Source: Acidobacteriota bacterium (lineage in GTDB: Bacteria; Acidobacteriota; UBA6911; RPQK01; JAJDTT01). From it: a stretch of 44,269 nt of DNA. The stretch's first letter is position 1, and the number at the start of each line of letters is the position of its first letter. The notes beneath the pieces were generated by a model. That model did no database searches. It worked only from the letters and a program-made list of their open reading frames with translations, and was not told the DNA's origin. Positions 42,053-44,269 of this stretch are shown here, piece after piece. Both the position numbers and the translations under genes were made by a program. The DNA is taken from the NCBI GenBank assembly GCA_028874215.1, contig JAPPLF010000093.1, positions 1-44,269 on the forward strand, given 5' to 3'.

Positions 42053-43213
42053 ATGAGAGACAGACGATCCCTTTCACGACGCGAGTGGTTGCGCGGCGGT
42101 TTGGCGGCGACCGGCGCTTCCCTCCTTCACCCTTCCGTACTCGGATTCGTGCTGCCTCCCATGGAGGCGGGAGAGACCGCGGTGCCCTTCCTGGATCCCC
42201 AGCCGGTGAATCCCGACCGGCCCATGGTCCAGTGGGAACAGCTCGAGTCCTGGATCACGCCCGCGTCGGACTTCTTCAGCGTCAAGCACTACGGGATCCC
42301 CGAAGTGGACATGGCGAAGTGGAGGCTCAGTGTCGGCGGATTCGTGAACCAGCCCCTTTCGTTGACCCTGGAGGACCTGAAGGCCCGTCCCAAGAGTCAC
42401 TACACCGCCACCCTCGAGTGCTCCGGAAACGGCGCCTCGGAGCGATTCATGGGGGCCGTCGGGAATGCCCGCTGGAGCGGAACCCGGTTGGGCCCGGTCC
42501 TTGAGGAATGCGGTCTGAGCCCGGAGGCCACCGAGGTGGTCTTCTTCGGAGTGGACCGCGGGAAGGAGGAGATCCGGGGCAACGAGTACGAGCAGAATTT
42601 CGGGCGCAGTCTTTCGGTCAAGGAGGCCCTTCGGGACCGGGTCCTGCTGGCCTACGAGATGAACGGCAAACCGCTGAGCCAGACCCACGGCGCTCCGCTC
42701 CGGCTGGTGGTACCCGGTTGGTATGGAGTGGCCTGGGTCAAGTGGCTCTGGCGGGTCGAGGTCCATGACCGCCAATTCCTGAGCCGCTTCATGGGGCGCG
42801 ATTACGTCACGATCCGCGGTGAGGAGCGGGACGGCGAGACCATCTGGCGCGAAACCTCGGTGGGCCGCATGAATCTCAAGTCCATCGTGGCCCGGGTGAC
42901 CCGCATGGATGGCGGGTCCGTCCGGGTCATGGGCGCAGTCTGGAACGACGGGACCCCCTTGAAGGCGGTGGAGCTCAAGCTGGACGACGGCGCTTGGGTG
43001 GAGACCGAGTTGGGCGAGGGGAAGGACCATCCCCACTGCTGGACCTTCTGGACGTATGTCTGGAACGATCCCGCGCCGGGCGAGCACTCCCTGGTCTCCC
43101 GGGCCGTCGACGCCCGTGGACGGGTCCAGCCGGCGCCCGAAGACGATGTCATCCGGTTGAAGAAAACCTACTGGGAAGCCAACCAGCAGATCCGGCGGCG
43201 GATCCGCCTCTGA
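42053..43213 (+). CDS. Tat-exported sulfite-oxidase-like molybdoenzyme (SoxC/SorA family)
   Basis: 386-residue periplasmic molybdenum enzyme, Tat-exported (SRREWLRGGLAATGASLL). The Mo-cofactor domain has the conserved Cys in ATLECSGNG (Cys123), VVFFGVDRGKEE, and GAPLRLVVPGWYGVAWVKWLWRVEV. The C-terminal Mo-co dimerisation domain (RVTRMDGGSVRVMGAVWNDGTPLKAVELKLDDG) is complete. The family oxidises sulfite or reduces related sulfoxides; the electron partner is usually a cytochrome c, and no such gene is adjacent. It is followed four bases later by a ketopantoate-reductase-like gene. Substrate is not certain, since several SoxC-like proteins act on organic S- or N-oxides. The Cys and the arginine-rich core argue for activity. 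Confidence 0.9.
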   Translation: MRDRRSLSRREWLRGGLAATGASLLHPSVLGFVLPPMEAGETAVPFLDPQPVNPDRPMVQWEQLESWITPASDFFSVKHYGIPEVDMAKWRLSVGGFVNQPLSLTLEDLKARPKSHYTATLECSGNGASERFMGAVGNARWSGTRLGPVLEECGLSPEATEVVFFGVDRGKEEIRGNEYEQNFGRSLSVKEALRDRVLLAYEMNGKPLSQTHGAPLRLVVPGWYGVAWVKWLWRVEVHDRQFLSRFMGRDYVTIRGEERDGETIWRETSVGRMNLKSIVARVTRMDGGSVRVMGAVWNDGTPLKAVELKLDDGAWVETELGEGKDHPHCWTFWTYVWNDPAPGEHSLVSRAVDARGRVQPAPEDDVIRLKKTYWEANQQIRRRIRL

Positions 43214-43217
43214 CCGA

Positions 43218-44269
43218 ATGGGAAAACGTCTGGCGGTCTTCGGCGCCGGCGCCATCGGGGGGCAGGTCGGCGCCCGGATGTTCGCCGCGGGACACGACGT
43301 TACGCTGATCGAGCCGTGGCCCGAGCAGTTCCGAGCCATTCGGGACTCGGGCTTGCGGATCGAAGACGAGAAGGGACCGGTTCTCCATCGTCCCGCCGTC
43401 GTCCACCCGGGCCGGCTCGACCGCCTCGGCCTCGTCGACATCCTCTTCCTGGCGGTGAAATCCTACGACTCCGACGCCGCCGTGAAGACGATGCTCCCGC
43501 ACCTGTCACCACAGGCCTGGGTGGTGAGCACGCAGAACGGCATCAACGAAGAGATCATTGCCCAGCGAGTCGACGGCGGCCGGATTCTAGGTGTCGTCAT
43601 CCTCATCAACGCCGTGCTAGAGGCTCCCGGCCGGATCCAGGTCTCCACCCAGTCCGTTTCCCGGTCTTCCAATCTCAACGCTCCGGGAGCCTACGTGGGA
43701 GAGTACGCGGGGTCCTTCGATCGCAAGGCCCGGGAAGTGGCCGGTTACCTGAATGCAGTGTGGCCGGCGAAGACGACCCGCGATCTCATGGCCATGCGCT
43801 GGACCAAGCTGGCCACCAGCGCCATGGTCAACGCACTGTCGGGAATCACCGGGTTGCGGTCGGCGCCACTCCTGGGTGAGCCGGAGGTCCGGAAGATCAT
43901 GATCCGTCTGGCGGAAGAGGTGGTCCTGGTGGCCCGTGCCCATGGACACGGGATTCATCGCGTACTGGGCCCATGTACGCCGGATCAGGTTCTGGCCGCC
44001 GCCCGCGGCCGGGATGGGACCATGGACCGGCGGCTGGCCCGGATGTCGGAACGGATCAGTCCCGCAGCCGCCACTTCCCTGCTCCAGGACCATTGGAAGG
44101 GGCGGATCACGGAGGTGGATCACTTCAACGGGTTCGTGGTCCGAAAGGGAAGGAAGAAAGGGGTCCCGACGCCAGTCAACGAGGCGGTTCGGCGAGTCAT
44201 GAAGCGGATTGAGCGAAAGGAGATCGCCTCCGGAATGCCCGCTTTGGAACCGCTCGTGAATCTGGTGAA
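43218..44269 (+). CDS. Ketopantoate-reductase-like protein (ApbA/PanE family), partial
   Basis: The gene runs off the right end of the window, 350 codons visible and no stop, so the annotation is partial. It starts MGKRLAVFGAGAIGGQVGARMFAAGHDV, the NADPH-binding GAGAIGG motif of the ApbA family, continues DILFLAVKSYDS and STQNGINEE, and has the catalytic Lys region RWTKLATSAMVNALSGITG. The C-terminal domain is also present (ITEVDHFNGFVVRKGRK). In pathways this family reduces 2-oxo acids such as ketopantoate, but many paralogues act on other 2-oxo acids. ATG 43218 lies four bases after the molybdoenzyme stop, so the pair is probably co-transcribed. Confidence 0.88.
   Translation, partial: MGKRLAVFGAGAIGGQVGARMFAAGHDVTLIEPWPEQFRAIRDSGLRIEDEKGPVLHRPAVVHPGRLDRLGLVDILFLAVKSYDSDAAVKTMLPHLSPQAWVVSTQNGINEEIIAQRVDGGRILGVVILINAVLEAPGRIQVSTQSVSRSSNLNAPGAYVGEYAGSFDRKAREVAGYLNAVWPAKTTRDLMAMRWTKLATSAMVNALSGITGLRSAPLLGEPEVRKIMIRLAEEVVLVARAHGHGIHRVLGPCTPDQVLAAARGRDGTMDRRLARMSERISPAAATSLLQDHWKGRITEVDHFNGFVVRKGRKKGVPTPVNEAVRRVMKRIERKEIASGMPALEPLVNLV

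Noticed and set aside
1-44269. CRISPR array
   Set aside because: No regularly spaced identical repeats with unique spacers were seen; the tandem repeats at 2.9 kb have almost no spacers and the palindromes are irregularly placed.

Overview
The window is high-GC bacterial chromosome, most likely from an uncultured Acidobacteriota-type organism; Planctomycetota or Verrucomicrobiota relatives cannot be excluded. The clues are secreted Tat-exported Gfo/Idh/MocA and M19 proteins, a huge lipoprotein that joins a sugar-dehydrogenase-like propeller, HEAT repeats and a c-type haem domain, two secreted FG-GAP propeller proteins, a stand-alone CcmH/NrfF-like protein and many small palindromic repeats between genes. 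No rRNA or canonical tRNA gene was recognised.

Layout. 1-3.0 kb is an integration scar: a full tyrosine integrase, a second decayed copy of its 3' end about 0.9 kb away, and between them a broken M50 metalloprotease. 3.0-9.5 kb holds an NhaC-type antiporter, an alpha/alpha-toroid protein and a minus-strand run of secreted five-bladed-propeller protein, M20 peptidase and SDR. 9.6-17.9 kb holds a small secreted Cys protein, FG-GAP propeller protein 1, a three-gene sugar ABC importer (lipoprotein, double ATPase, permease), an SDR and a 39-residue membrane microprotein. 18.1-20.6 kb is a compact cluster: BNR propeller, MoaD-like sulfur carrier, divergent SDR. FG-GAP protein 2 follows, then a secreted esterase with an N-carbamoyl-D-amino-acid hydrolase, and divergently a CcmH-like protein and a membrane-anchored alpha/beta hydrolase.

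27.4-33.9 kb is the accessory region: a truncated membrane glycosyltransferase, a TumE/TumA-type toxin-antitoxin pair whose toxin has an in-frame amber stop, a Gfo/Idh/MocA oxidoreductase, an AT-richer GmrSD-type (DUF262/DUF1524) restriction gene, and a 1,244-bp element with 24-bp terminal inverted repeats and an 8-bp target duplication. That element has no recognisable transposase and carries a GIY-YIG-like mini-gene, a small unknown gene and a tRNA-like sequence.

34-44.3 kb returns to ordinary chromosome: the dehydrogenase/cytochrome lipoprotein and a divergent M19 family protein in one operon, a TPR protein, a group II intron with its maturase inserted into a hairpin, and a sulfite-oxidase-like molybdoenzyme coupled to a ketopantoate-reductase-like gene that runs off the window.

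Much of the gene content suggests a scavenger of sugars, peptides and amino-acid derivatives with many exported enzymes. The most novel material is the transposase-free element at 32.7-33.9 kb, the propeller/MoaD/SDR cluster, the twin FG-GAP proteins and the several dispersed palindrome families, one of which resembles the intron's insertion site.
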